Positions 21,344-33,700 of a stretch of 64,000 nt of DNA are shown here, one piece after another (positions within the stretch are counted from its first letter, which is position 1; every line of letters begins with the position of its first letter). The translations under genes were made by a program, and so were the position numbers. The stretch is from Microcyclospora pomicola (taxonomy: Eukaryota > Ascomycota > Dothideomycetes > Capnodiales). The stretch lies in contig NHNY01000002.1 in assembly GCA_002786065.1 (NCBI GenBank), forward strand, positions 1,302,001 through 1,366,000. The letters run 5' to 3'. The notes under the pieces are model-generated. The model saw nothing but the letters and a program-made list of their open reading frames with translations. It was not told the DNA's origin and searched no databases.

Positions 21344-22049
21344 CCTCCGACACACGAGGATTTCGAAACATTACCTTTCTTGTGCAAGACCGCGGTACAC
21401 CTGAAGTCAGATGATTGTATGAGCGATTTTGGTCGAGGTGGACATGCTTGATCTTGAATACCGTTCTGGATGTCCTTGAAGGCATGCTCGCGAACGGAAA
21501 GGGGGCAACCAACGTAGCCACGTACCGAACAGCGTAGCTATACCACACATAATTGATCGTATCTGTCTCCTTCTTGCAAAAAGGTAGTTCGGCCACCAAT
21601 GTATATGCTTGTCTGCGTTTTACGAGCATCGCGAAGCGCCCTGCATGCTCTAGCTGTATCTCTACCCATCGTAAGGAAGTCTCAACCTGATATCTCCGCA
21701 GAAGTTCTGAGTCGCAAAGGTTCCACTACGCCTGATAATAACCAAGCAGAGAACGAACTGATGAGCACTGGTCTCACATGATGTTAAGCGACCGTCTGTC
21801 CCACGTGTTGGTGCGACACCTATGACCAGCCTGTGTCAACAATGCATGAAAACATCCTTTTCAGACGGTTGTCGCAACAAACGTCATTTGCGTGGTACAC
21901 ATGCAGTGCCAGGTCACACATCAGCTGAGACTGTACATACTTATATGAGAAATGTTAGGTTCTCTCCTGTGCTGAGAACGAGAAGGTAGACCACCGTACG
22001 TTATTCTTCACTTCACGTCCAAAGGCAGACTACCGCGCAAGCTTTCGAA
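21344..22049. other. intergenic region downstream of the F-box genes
   Basis: About 700 bp with short frames only. Nothing in it resembles a known protein or RNA gene. Confidence 0.35.
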
Positions 22050-22469
22050 ATGACAGAGTCCATGACGAAGGCGCTGAAAGGTCAAGGCGGTGCGCCCAAT
22101 CCCATTCGCAAGTAGAGTTCTTGACAAGCCGGTCCTAACAATCAGCCAGGCGGTCTGCAAGAAGTCGGTAGCGTCGTAGGCGATATGATGACCAGCCAGC
22201 TCGATCAGGGAACAGAGTCGAGACTCCCCGTCGTGAAGACTGGGGTTTCCCGTGAGGACTTCTTTGCTGGCCCTGGTGTGCTCAGCCGCATCCACTGAGA
22301 ATGGGATAACCTGAAAGCTAACCCGGAGATTCACATAGAAGCCAAAAACACGACGCAGAGCAACAATGATACGACGGCGCATGATCAGGTGAAAAAGCGG
22401 AGAGATGCTTTCTCGGGGTATCCAGGGCCAGCCGAAGACAAAGCATCAGACCCGATCGATATCATTGAC
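22050..22469 (+). CDS. doubtful small three-exon gene (about 95 residues)
   Basis: A small polar protein can be assembled with exons 22050-22080 (or -22089), 22150-22275 and 22339-22469. The joined frame reads MTESMTKALKG, then GLQEVGSVVGDMMTSQLDQG and VSREDFFAGP, then a Lys/Asp-rich tail. Introns have GT-AG ends, a CCTAAC site lies before the first acceptor and GCTAAC before the second. The exon sequence has the look of coding DNA, but I do not recognise the protein, and two donors fit exon 1. The opposite strand carries an uninterrupted 124-codon frame over 22008-22382 that I consider less likely. Confidence 0.25.
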
Positions 22470-23035
22470 AAAGCGAAACAATCCACGAAGCAAAAGTGAT
22501 GGGTGGCGTTGATTCAATGAGTCCCGACCGGCAGATATGGCCTTTTGTCTTTGAAAGGAGCTCGAGTACCATCTGGAGGAAGTCTCCCATGGCGATATTG
22601 TAACGAAGAATGATCGATATATGCGTAAATCATGTCGAAAAGTGAGCAGCGAGTCGGAACTTTTCAAGGCGAGTACCTGAATCAACGATGAGCATGCCAT
22701 TGCTCCGATGCATACTTATATGGTTCCGAGTCGACGCATAGCCCTGGTTGTCACCGTGATGCTGCTTGATTAAAGGTATGCTCAGGATCTTTCAGGATGA
22801 CATGTGCTTGACGACTTCACGATTGTAGAGCGCCGTGCGGCACGTGGCGATAGATCGTTTCCAGCCGGCCGCCGATTGGCCACCACCGATGTGGCGTAGA
22901 TATGGACGTACCTCAAGGGAGGCGTCAGGTACTGGACACCTTTTTTTGAGTGAAGGCCAGGTCGACGCTCAATCTCATCCCACAGCGCATCCTTCAACCA
23001 CCCTTACTCTCTCTTTCTCACATTACGCTCCAATC
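22470..23035. other. intergenic region upstream of RER1
   Basis: A 566-bp interval. A CT-rich stretch at 23004-23025 lies just before the RER1 ATG and is likely part of its leader. I see no gene. Confidence 0.35.
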
Positions 23036-23933
23036 ATGGACGCGCCAGAGCCTGACACGCCTTTCGCAGCGGTCACGGCGCAAACCACACGCTTTCAACG
23101 GGTCAGTCAACTCTAGGCTACACAGACAGATATCCCATTGGCATGGACATTGAGTATAGGCGGATAGCTACATGCTATCGCTGCTCGCCGACCATCCGGA
23201 AGAGCTTCAAACTGACACAGCGTCTTCGCAGCTCTATCAATCATACCTGGACAAATCCACGCCATACGTAACATATCGCTGGATTGGCACGGGAACAGTC
23301 TTTGTACTGTTTGCGCTTCGCATTATCTTTGCGCAAGGATGGTATATCGGTATGCAGCTTCTCTCGTCTCAAAGCAGCGCAATCCCCAGTGAGCGTTTTG
23401 CTGATCTTAGTCTGTTCTTTACCATACAGTCGCGTACTCGCTCGGCATCTACCTCCTCAACCTCTTCCTCGCCTTCATCTCGCCGAAGTTTGACCCCTCG
23501 TTGGAGCAAGATACGGATATGGAAGATGGCATGCCGCCAGGCGAGTCCTCGTTGCCCACCAAGAGCGATCAAGAATTCAAGCCGTTCGTACGCCGTCTGC
23601 CAGAGTTTAAGTTCTGGCACTCAGCCACGCGCGCTGTGAGTCTGGCGTTCTTGTGTAGTTGGAGCGAGATCTTCAACTTGCCAGTGTTTTGGCCGGTGTT
23701 GGTGTTCTACTGGCTGGTGCTGGTCTTCTTGACGATGCGGAGGCAGATCCAGAGCATGATCAAGTACAGGTATGTTCTTTCCGGGAGAGCTCTCTTCACT
23801 AGACACCAAGCGGGCGTAGAACAAAGGGCAATGTCGCTCTGCTTTTCTCTGCTGAACGCTAACGTCATTTCTCTTCCACAGATATGTGCCGTGGGACTTT
23901 GGCAAGACGAAATACGCAAAAAGCGCGAATTAG
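23036..23933 (+). CDS. RER1: Rer1 family ER retrieval receptor
   Basis: Four exons, 23036-23101, 23232-23349, 23430-23769 and 23882-23933, encode 191 residues, matching the usual Rer1 length. Introns of 130, 80 and 112 nt are GT-AG and all phases agree. The spliced protein reads LYQSYLDKSTPYVTYRWIG, then VAYSLGIYLLNLFLAFISPK, EFKFWHSATRAVSLAFLCS and ends KYRYVPWDFGKTKYA. Four hydrophobic segments are present. Rer1 recycles between Golgi and ER in COPI vesicles and retrieves ER membrane proteins through polar residues in their membrane spans. The acidic loop between the second and third segments (EQDTDMEDGMPPGE) is typical of the fungal proteins. Confidence 0.95.
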
Positions 23934-24534
23934 AGTGAAGAGCGTGGATGCGGTCACGATATGGTGGATACGGCAGAGTACGCCGATTCTGCTCCCTGAT
24001 GAATGATTGGCGCAAGAGCTGTCAAAGGGCCCGGCAAGCCATTGGGCTGGGAAGGATGTTGATATTGTAAAAGACGTGAGCCGACGCCGCCGAGGATCGA
24101 GGATGCCTGGCAATGTAACTTACATGTGCAACGCCATTGGGCCCTTCACCATGTGGCACATGTTCCCTGTGGAATATGCACTGCTGGCAGACGCTGCCAT
24201 GACTATGCCATCCTGGAGTACTACGCGATGAGCAGTCTGTCCTCAATCATCGTTTCTTCCACCTATGCAAGTTGTATAGTTCTAGATAGTGGCAATGCAC
24301 AGCATCGTCACCCCAGCACCAGACCTCTCATCTTGCTGAGCACACTGCTGCCATGGCAAAGTCTCAACGTATCGATCTCCGTCTCAACCCTAAGTTCTCA
24401 AATCGCAAGCCACTCGTCGCCATGTCTGCGCGCCTCCAGATCAGCATCGTTGAGCCGAGGACGACTTCTCTCGTCCACGACCAATGTTGCCGCATGAACA
24501 GGACGTCCCAAACATTTCATTTCGTGACGGAGAG

Positions 24535-24540
24535 CACGTG
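24535..24540. promoter_or_regulatory. CACGTG site (possible Pho4/NUC-1 or Cbf1 site)
   Basis: A perfect CACGTG palindrome about 1.7 kb upstream of the BTA1 start. Betaine lipid synthesis is known to be induced by phosphate starvation in fungi, and Pho4-type factors bind CACGTG. The distance makes a functional link uncertain. Confidence 0.25.
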
Positions 24541-26103
24541 ACACTCCAATGCTAATTCTGAGCAACCTGCCGGAATATCACATCTAGCTCCGAATTTCTT
24601 ATGGCAGATATACTTAGGACGGCTCTTCTCGATTGCTCACGACCACTTCCCAAACTCTTGACGTGCATCGCGTGATGTGATGTTGGTGTCGCGTGTACAT
24701 GTGGTGATATCCAGTGCGCAGCAATTAAAGGATTGGACTTTTCTTTGAGATCGCTATACACCAACAACGATCGATCTTCAACCTCGCAAATGGCCAATGG
24801 CAATCTTCACCTCGGTAATAATATGATACATGGCGTCTTATATCACGCTTCACGGCACAAGTCTACTTGACACGTTGCCTCACTCTCGATGGCCCTGCTC
24901 GGCTTCTCTGGCTCTCTCCTACCGCACCCGAAGATCGATCATATGCAAATATTATTCCAAGGGTGATCATCCGCTCATCAGCCGCGCGAACCACGGATGA
25001 TCGAAGTCACGTCGACCGCTCGGATAGTGTAGAGTCAAAAAGCAACTGGCGGTCGTCGTGGTGGATGCGATGACAGCAAGTGAAGTCGAGCACACGTTGG
25101 CTGGACAGGTGATGATTGGCTGTTTGACGACAGGCGCTATGGCCAGGTGAAGTGTAGACGAACTCCAGCAGGCGAGGTGTCGTGCTCAGACGTCGCGCTG
25201 TGAATGGTGAATAAACGAGCACGACCGAGCTTGTTGCTGCACGTTGACGATGTCGCGGTCGAGCTCCAGTCGCCCTACCGTATCCTCGTGCGCTCATGGC
25301 AATCGGCGGCATGGAGGGGTCACTCTGCTGCGATCTCGAGTCCCTGCAGGAACCAGCAGCTCCGAATTGTTCCCGGCCCCTGCTGGACGCAACGATGATG
25401 TGCAGGCGAGCATCGACTGACGGCAGGCCCTGCCAATGACTGGACTCGCCGCCGCGTTGTGTCCCCCACTTCTCCCTCGCTGGGATGTGCCTTTTTCTTA
25501 GTGCCGACCCATTCGCAGCTTGTTGACATGTGCCAATTGCACTTCATCATTGCTCGCTTCGGCCTGGCCATGCAGCTGCTTCTGCAGTCGTGATAGGCTG
25601 TCTTCCCCTGCTGAGACAACAATGGCTGAAGGGGCAGAATCGACAAGACATTGTACCACGCTGTTGAAAGGCTACACAGGAAGAGCACGAGGGAGAGACT
25701 CATTCACCACGATACTCTCAGCCAGAGGAGATGTGCTCAAGTCTGGTGCATCCGATACCAGGGACAACCAAATATACCACACTTCCTGCACTTCCTCAAA
25801 CGCGTGGAGAAGCTCTTATTGGGATACTTGACTAGGGAGACTCGATCAATGCGTGCTGCCACGGCGGGGCACGGCCGTTGGCGTGTCTGGTCCTGACTGC
25901 ATGCTTGTTGTCGTCAAGGCCATCTCCAGCCAAACTCCACCCTGCCCATCGCTTGCACGCACGCCAGACTGCACATCTCCCATGCCGACACCGCCAACGT
26001 CTGGTAGCTCTACGGCGCCATCTTTGCTGCTCCCAAGGAGGCCAGTCTCGTGCTATCCTCTTCCACTCCCTCGTGCCCACCCCCCACCAGGCCACTGTTA
26101 AGT

Positions 26104-26168
26104 TTCCCTCTCTCTCTCTTTTGCTCTCCCACTTTCTTTCCTTCTTCCTCACCTGTCCCCCCCTCTCA
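26104..26168 (+). promoter_or_regulatory. pyrimidine-rich leader tract of BTA1
   Basis: About 65 bases almost wholly C and T, ending about 100 bases before the BTA1 ATG. CT-rich tracts often mark core promoters of well-expressed genes in filamentous fungi. Confidence 0.45.
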
Positions 26169-26264
26169 TATTTCTCTCGCCATTGCCCATCCCTCTACCT
26201 CATTGCCCTCTCGTCCTCTTTCTTGCATCGAGCACGCGAGCTCGGTGCACCAACCGTCACCATC

Positions 26265-28845
26265 ATGTCTTCCCTTCTCTCCGACGCTTACACTCGCGTG
26301 ATCAGCTCTGCATTGGGTCCGATCCTCCTCGCCCTCGTCCTCGTCTCCTTCTTCGTCTTCTCCTTCACCGATGTGAGCACCATCAGCAAAACCTACTCCA
26401 ATGCCGCCTACTACCTCAACTTCGCCTACTCCTGCTTCCTAAAGCCACACACGGGAGATGGCACCGGCAACCAGCAGGACGCATTGGAGAGCTTCTACAA
26501 GTCTCAAGCTGCCATCTACGATACCACCCGCACCCGCTTATTGCAAGGTCGTGAGGACATGCTCGCACTGGTCGCCGCTCAAGCGAAGCACCGCCGTGAA
26601 AACGGCCAGATCAACAAGAAGCCCATTTGGGTGGACATTGGTGGTGGCACAGGCTGGAACATCGAACAAATGGGCTCTCAAGTGGACGTCCCAGAGTTCT
26701 TCCACGCCGTCTACTTGGTCGATCTGAGCACTTCTCTCTGCGAGATTGCTCGCAAGCGGTTCGAGCGTCTCGGCTGGAAGAATGTCCACGTGATCTGCCA
26801 GGACGCTCGCATCTTCCGCCTGTCTGAGCACGAAGCTGGCTTGGATAGCGAGAAACGCGACTTCAGCATTGGTCGTCCCGCCTACGATGTCGACGCACGT
26901 GATCTGGTCGGTGCCGATGTGCTCACCATGTCCTACAGTCTAAGCATGATTCCGGAGTTCCACCCGGCGATTGACTCGGTGACCAACCTCCTCGCACCCA
27001 ACGGTATCGTTGGGGTGGTCGATTTTTACGTCCAGAATAAGGTTGAATTCTCCGGCCGGAACTACATGGGAGGCGCCATCAACAGGCATTGCATGTGGAT
27101 CAGTCGTGTCTTCTGGCGAACATGGTTCGAATTGGACCGTGTCAACCTCGACTCCGCTCGTCGTGACTACATCGAGTACAAATTCGGTACCATCCTCAGC
27201 ACCAACCGCCGTTGCCATCTTCTCGGTCTTCGCATCCCCTACTACATCTTCGTAGGCTGCACCAAGACGACGAGCAACTCTATGACTGAGGTTGGACAGC
27301 TAGATGCTGCTGTCACCGAGTCTCCGTTCATCTCTGCTCTGGACCACCACGCACGATCCATGAACCCTCGTGAGATGCGCCGAAGCTCCAGTGTCGAACG
27401 CCGAAGCAAGTCATACGATACCGCTGTGGTGAACTTGGCTGCTAGCTTGCCACTACCTGCTGCATACTACCAGAACAACAAGACCCGAATTTACTACGAT
27501 GATCAGCTCCAGAAGCACCGGCAATTCAACGATGAGTACATCTACGCTTTCACCTGGGAAGACTCTCGCATGGACGCTCGTCTATTGAAGATCACGGGCG
27601 AGGATGTGATTCTTGCCATCACCAGCGCTGGAGACAACATCCTCTCATATGCTCTTGAACGTCCCAAGCGTATTCATGCGGTTGACCTCAACCCGGCCCA
27701 GAACCATCTGCTCGAACTCAAGATTGCCGCTTTCCGTAGCCTCGAATATGCCGACATGTGGAAGATCTTCGGTGAGGGCAAACACGAGAATTTCCAGAAG
27801 CTACTCATTGAGCAGATGTCTCCTCACCTCTCCAGCATGGCATTCGATTTCTGGCTCCACGTTGGTCCAGCCACTTTCAGCCCCAAGAGCAAGGGATTAT
27901 ACTACACCGGAGGGAGCAGGCATGCGTTGCAGCTGGTGAGCTGGCTTGGTAGCTTGGTCGGCGTGAAGAAAGACTTCCTCGCGTTCTCCGAAGCACAGAC
28001 CTTGAACGAGCAGCGTGAGATCTGGACCACTCGAGTACGACGTGTCTTGCTCTCGCAGCTCCTGGCTTACTTCGTCGTCGGTTCCGAACGTTTCCTGTGG
28101 AAAGCTCTAGGAGTGCCCAGTGAGCAACGTGCCATGATCGAGGAAGACTTCAAGAGACGCGGTGACCCTTCGAGCGAGGAGAAGGTGAACACATCCGCCG
28201 AAAAGAAGAGCGGGATGGGCGAGCCTGGTGAGGTCGGTGCCACCAAGAGTGGCCAGGCAATCTGGAACTACGGCGTCGAGACGCTGGACCCAGTTGTCAA
28301 CGAGACCCTAGTCAGCACTGACAACCACTACTACCTTGTGTGCCTCCTTGGTGAGTCTTGATATCCATCCCCACATGTCGATTCCACTCTTGCTAACGCC
28401 GCCTCCAGGACACTACACCAAACGCTGCCACCCCGACTACCTTGCCCCGAAAGCCCACCTCAAACTCTCCGCCCCTGGCGCTCTCGACAACGTCCGCATC
28501 CACACGGACGAGCTTGCCGAAGTCTTCGCCCGCATGCAACCGGAAGCCCTGACGATTGCGGTTCTGATGGACAGCATGGACTGGTTCACGCCATCCGGTC
28601 CCGAGGCCGGCATCCAGGCCGCCGCCGTCAACCGCGCACTGAAACTTGGCGGTCGCGTCTTGCTTCGCAGCGCTGGCTTGAACCCATGGTACATCAAGGC
28701 GTTCGAGGAGAACGGTTTCACCGGCAAGCGTGTCGCGGCGAGGATACCTGCCGGCACGTGCACCGACCGCGTCAACATGTATGCGAGCACGTGGATCTGC
28801 ACCAAGGTCGCGCATGTGCCTGAGGAGCAGCAAGTCTCTGCTTGA
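26265..28845 (+). CDS. BTA1: betaine lipid (DGTS) synthase, BtaB-BtaA fusion
   Basis: Two exons, 26265-28350 and 28409-28845, encode 840 residues; the 58-nt intron is GT-AG. A hydrophobic N-terminal segment (SSALGPILLALVLVSFFVF) anchors the protein in a membrane, probably the ER. Residues about 100-330 form a SAM methyltransferase with VDIGGGTGWNIEQM, the BtaB-like part. Residues about 400-830 form the BtaA-like aminocarboxypropyl transferase, with FTWEDSRMDARLLKI, AITSAGDNILSYAL and IHAVDLNPAQNHLL. Together they build diacylglyceryl trimethylhomoserine from diacylglycerol and SAM, a phosphorus-free substitute for phosphatidylcholine. The fused order matches known fungal BTA1. In several fungi the gene is induced when phosphate is short. 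The C-terminal exon supplies MDSMDWFTPSGPEAG. Confidence 0.94.
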
Positions 28846-29744
28846 GAGCAGAATCGCTTACGATGACAACGATGATGATGGGGACGCGGATGCGGGGGGA
28901 ATGGCCGCCACCCCAACGACAGCTGGCGGGACGGAAGGGCGAAACCCTCCCAAGACCATGTCAGTTCCTGCGTTATGTAGTGTAGTGGAGTGTCGTGGAT
29001 GAACGCCTGCGAGCGATTTGATACCAAAATGGGAGAATTCCCCCTTAGCTTGGTTCCGGGAGGCACGATGATGATGTTGACGATATATATAAAAAAGTAT
29101 TCTAGTGTTTTTCATCTCAAGATGTCAGGATATCATTGGACAATCTGAAGGGACGTGTCTTGCCTGATCGCTGAACCTTGGCTACAGTCGAAGTCGAAGT
29201 ATGCATAGGGCAGGGTTCACTCGCCACCCCGACCGTTTCGTCGTTCATTACCTACACCTCGATAACATTTGCGTGTTTTCCGGCACGTTTGTCCCATCTG
29301 TCGGTGCCTTGCAATGGTCGATCTTGTGAAGGCTTGCGACTGTGGGAGTATATATATGTGATCAAGGCTGGAATGTCGTAGACAAGAAGTTCTCAGAAAG
29401 CAAGCCTTGAAGATGTGGTCGAGGTCAAATTGAGTTGCTGGTGATGGTCTTGAAGAGTAAGGATCGCGATGTACGTCGTTCGATTCAGTCAATGGGGACT
29501 CGTGCGTGGAAATTTTGCTCTGTCTCTCGTCTCGCTTGCCATCATCTGGCCCCGGACCCACCCACCTTTGAGGACTGGAGATGCGTAGCACAAAGAGAGG
29601 ATTGCTTCGTTCACGCTGGAGGCAATACTGAACTTGGGAAGAAGAAGAAAAGGTGTGGTCCGTTTGCCTGTTACTTGTTCGCTGTACACTGATGATACTC
29701 CTATGATACTCTCTTTACGCCCTGCGTCAGCCTGTATGGCCACC
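28846..29744. other. intergenic region between convergent BTA1 and NUXM
   Basis: About 900 bp between two convergent genes. An AT-rich patch at 29082-29105 (ATATATATAAAAAAG) may belong to the BTA1 3' end. I see no gene or repeat. Confidence 0.4.
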
Positions 29745-30425
29745 CTATGCCTTTCCCCTCCGCTCCTGCTCCAACTCCCGCTCCGCGTTCTGATAGTATT
29801 TCGCCGTGTCCACACCGTGCTGCGCATGGTTGACGAAATTGAACCACGGCACGTTCGCCAGCCACACGCCGCTATACCGACTCTGCCGACTCGCCACGCC
29901 CTGCATGTATTCCGTCATGCTGCTCTCGCCGTACAGCGGCTTGCCCGCCTTGACGCGGTCCGTCATCTCCCGCATGTCCATCGCGATCTCCCGTCGGTTC
30001 TCGCTGAAGCCGTAGAAGCGGTTGATCGAGCGCGAGTAGAAGAGGAAGAAGCCGCCCGCGAGCCCGAGAGCGCCGCACATCCGCATCACCGAGGCGAAGT
30101 GTCGTGGGGCCACTTCGGAAGGGGAGACGCGCTCCATCACCCACAGGCCGCCGGGGATGAGGGGCGCGGAGAGGGCGCCGTATACGTAGTCTGAGGGGCG
30201 GGCATAGGCGATCACGCGCTTGAAGTGGGGGTCGGAGTCGATGAGCTGGAGCGCGAGAGAAAGTTAGCAAGAGCTCGGAGCGAGGGGAGGGCAGAGAGGG
30301 AGAGGGAGGCTTACTGGGTAGTCGGTGTTGAGCTGGCGGGCAGGGACGTAAGGCCGTCCGGTCTGGCCCAGCTCCGGGTAGGCCTCGGTCGTCGAAACGA
30401 CCTCTGCAGGTCGTTGTGAGGCCAT
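29745..30425 (-). CDS. NADH:ubiquinone oxidoreductase 20.9 kDa subunit (NUXM)
   Basis: Two exons on the minus strand, 30425-30315 and 30245-29745, encode 203 residues. The 69-nt intron is GT-AG with phase 0. Exon 1 gives TGRPYVPARQLNTDYP and exon 2 opens LIDSDPHFKRVIAYARPSDY, the conserved N-terminus of this complex I accessory subunit, known as NUXM in Neurospora and Yarrowia. One or two hydrophobic segments (SVMRMCGALGLAGGFFLFYS) fit a membrane-arm subunit. The C-terminal part contains WLANVPWFNFVNHAQHG. It acts in the mitochondrial inner membrane and is nuclear-encoded. It diverges from the Aquarius gene across about 290 bp. Confidence 0.9.
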
Positions 30426-30715
30426 TTTGTGCGCGAGGACCTTCGATGGGTGGTCGATTGGTGGTTCCTGCGTCGTCGTAGATGTCGTCGAGCTTCGAGG
30501 TGAAGACGTCGGCTAATCTTCGGAAGTCCCAATGCTCAAGCTGCAATTGGCGCGGTACTTTTCTGGATGGAAACGCGTGAACTGCGCCTGTGAACTTGAA
30601 TAGAGCCAAAGACAGAGGATTTCTAAGGTGTCGACATAATTGAACAATCGGTTACGAAGCGGGCATGTACTGAGGTCATATCTGAAGAGAGAACAATCCC
30701 ACCAATGTCATAAGA
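30426..30715. promoter_or_regulatory. divergent promoter between NUXM and Aquarius genes
   Basis: A 290-bp interval with opposed starts on each side. I see no motif that I can assign to a factor. Confidence 0.35.
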
Positions 30716-33700
30716 ATGCAGCGTCCAACCGTCGCAGATGTGACAGGGAACCATACCATAGCCCAGCTTGCGCGCAAGCACTGGCTCACGAAATCTCCCT
30801 CCAAAGTACTTGCGACCACTGTTCAGGAGCTATGGACCGCAATCGAAGACGACGATACGCCCTTCTCGCTTCTCCTGCTGGAACAATTGCAAGCGCTTGA
30901 AAAGTATCTGTGGCCTGGCTATACCGACGAGAGCTCCAACCAACATGTCCTGCTCCTCGTCTTGCTGCTTAACGTCAAGCGGCAAGAGCAGTTGCCAACC
31001 TGGTCGTTCTTCTCCTCCGATAAGCCAGACGAGTTCTCAAGCTTCTTCCGCCGCGTCACACATCTGAGCATCGACCAGTCGCTGTCCACCAAGCATCGCA
31101 CGCATCTTCTGTCATTCCTTGTGGGCGCATACCAGAGTTTAGACAGCGGTCTCGTCCGGAAGGAATGTGCGCCTCTGGTCTCGATCAGTATCTGGCATAA
31201 CATCCACTCGATTGAAGCACGGGAGCGATATCTAGCCAAGAGCACGCAATTGCAGAAAGCCTGGCGAGCGGCGGGCAAGAAGTATGACACCGCTGAGCCT
31301 GCTGGGCAGGCGCGGCTACGGTTTGAGAGGAACTGGCTGTATACCCTGCTCCTGGACTTCCTCGACAAGCTATATGATGGAGAGGCAACGGCGGATGCCA
31401 AGCATGAGAACTTGCTATACTGCGAGCGGTTTTTGGAACTGCTGTGTGATTTGCAGTCGCAACTTCCCACGAGACGATATGTCAATACCCTGATACACGA
31501 TCTGAACACGCTCGCAGCGGTGCGAATGTCGCCGCTGTTCGTGACGGGGAGCGAGAACGGGCTGCTTCAGGATATGGTTGTGCTGCTGGAGCACTATACT
31601 CACTTCCCGATCGATGATCAGAATGGACAGCAACTGAGTAGGCAAGAGGCCGATGCTGGTCAGAACGCTCGGATAGCTTTGCTGCAGAATGTGGCGCTGA
31701 AGTTGCAGCCGGACAAGCTCAAGATCCTGATCCTAGCCAACTATGGTTCTTTAGTGAGAAGGGAAGAGCTGCAAACCCATCTGCAAAGCCTGAGTGATGC
31801 AGAGCTTCTTTCGATTTGCCAAGACTTGGGTTTACGAACAACATATCCTGAGAAATCCCTGGTCGTAGAAGATCGTGCATTTCTGGACGAGGTTGTTTGT
31901 TCTTTCATTGAAGCAAAGCCCTTTTATACCGACATGCTGCGGGATTTGCCACTTCTGCCGACCGAGCAGTCTATGTATGATCCAAGTCTTCTGCGCACGG
32001 ACACTTTCAACGGCACGAGACCGTTGGCTATTCCCAAGATAAATCTTCAATACCTCACGTTGGGTGATTTCCTGTGGCGGTCGTATATGCTCTATCGATG
32101 CGAAGCGTTCTACGAAATTCGGAAACATGCCGAAGACACTATCAAGCGATTACAGCCACGAAGGCAAGGCCTGATGACAAGATTCGATGGCTTCTCGAAA
32201 ATGGCCATACCGATCCACAAACCTGCAATTATCGAAACTCTGCCGCCGCGTGTTGGTGAAGACGTCTCGGCAGAGGTTAAGGTCGAGGTCATTCTGGATG
32301 TCAGCCGATTACAGCCAGGGCTTCGCCGCGAGTGGGAGACTCTCAGGCCTGATGATGTAGTATATCTGATGGCTATTCATCCGCCGGACACGACGATGAA
32401 GCTCACGAACGGACACGGTCATGAGTCCGAGGGTCAGAAGGCTGGATTGAGGACTTTGCGCTGTGCTGAAGTGATCGATGTTCTAGATGAGAACGGAAGA
32501 GTGCTACGACGAGAGCCAGCAACGCAAGAAAGTTCTGCACGACCCAGACAACGTCGACTCCTGCTTCGCCTTGACGCCTTGTCTTACAAAGCTGATAAAG
32601 ACCGCGCGGACGCCAGTAAGACGGAGCTGTACGAGGACATCAATCTGGTGGTCCGGAGAACGGCACGCGAGAATAATTTCAAGCCCGTTCTCGAAAGCTT
32701 GAAACAGATGATAACGTCAGAGCTGCCAGTGCCGCAATGGTTTCGGGATGTCTTCTTGGGCTATGGTGATCCTGCTTCTGCGACTTACAAGCGATTGGCC
32801 AGCCGCCTCGAGACGGTTGACTATCGTGACACGTTCGTGGACTGGCAACATCTGATAGAATCACTGCCTGGTAAGAGTGTAGAACCTGATCCCACCGTTG
32901 ACTCCATCTTCCCGCCACCATATATCTTGCAGTCAAAAGGCACCGCGCCGCCACCGCCAGTCAAGCCTAGCAAGAAGAGAAGAAGAGATCAGCCAGATGG
33001 ACCTGATCCTGCGCCGGCCGTGGAGTCGGTCAAAGTCACTACCTATCAACCTCCGAATATGGGACCCTACATGACCGATGTAACGAAGGTCAATAGTGTA
33101 CGGTTCACACCTTCACAGATCGAGGCCATCACATCAGGCACGCAGCCGGGGCTGACGGTGATCGTGGGTCCACCGGGAACAGGAAAGACCGACGTGGCAA
33201 CACAAATCATCAACAACATCTATCATAATTTCCCCCAGCAGAGGACACTGTTGGTGGCACATTCGAACCAGGCATTGAATCAGTTGTTCCGTAAGATCGT
33301 GGCCCTAGATATCGACGAGAGACATCTTCTCCGTCTAGGCCACGGTGAAGACGAGCTCCAGACCGATACAAGCTTCAGCAAAGCTGGCCGGGTCGACTCT
33401 TTCCTGGAACGTGGGGGTCACGATCTTGCTGAAGTCAATAGACTCGCAGCTAGTATTGGAGCACCGGGAGCTCACGGGAACAGTTGCGAGACTGCGGACT
33501 ACTTCAACCAGGTCTATGTCCAACCCATGTGGAAGCGCTTCTGGGAGGATGTTGCACGCGGAGCTGACGTCTCGACCACATTCCCTTTCCATGCTTACTT
33601 CGCAGACGCGCCGCAGCCCCTTTTCTCACCGCAAGCTGACCGAGATGCCTTGATCGAAATTGCGAAAGGGTGTGAAAGGCATATACGCAAGATATTCGAC

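Larger units (their letters stand above)
23934..26264. other. 2.3-kb gene-poor region and BTA1 leader
   Basis: No gene could be supported here on either strand. A CACGTG site is at 24535-24540. The last 430 bases (25836-26264) are open in the BTA1 frame but contain no ATG in that frame. Bases 26104-26168 form a pyrimidine-rich tract (CTCTCTCTCTTTTGCTCTCC and onward), as often found just upstream of fungal transcription or translation starts. The region probably holds a large promoter and leader for BTA1. Confidence 0.4.

Noticed and set aside
25320-25703. Minus-strand 127-codon frame with a signal-peptide-like start (MSLSLVLFLCSLSTAW)
   Set aside because: The remaining sequence has erratic composition and no cysteine pattern of a small secreted protein. 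It overlaps other frames of equal quality in a gene-poor region.
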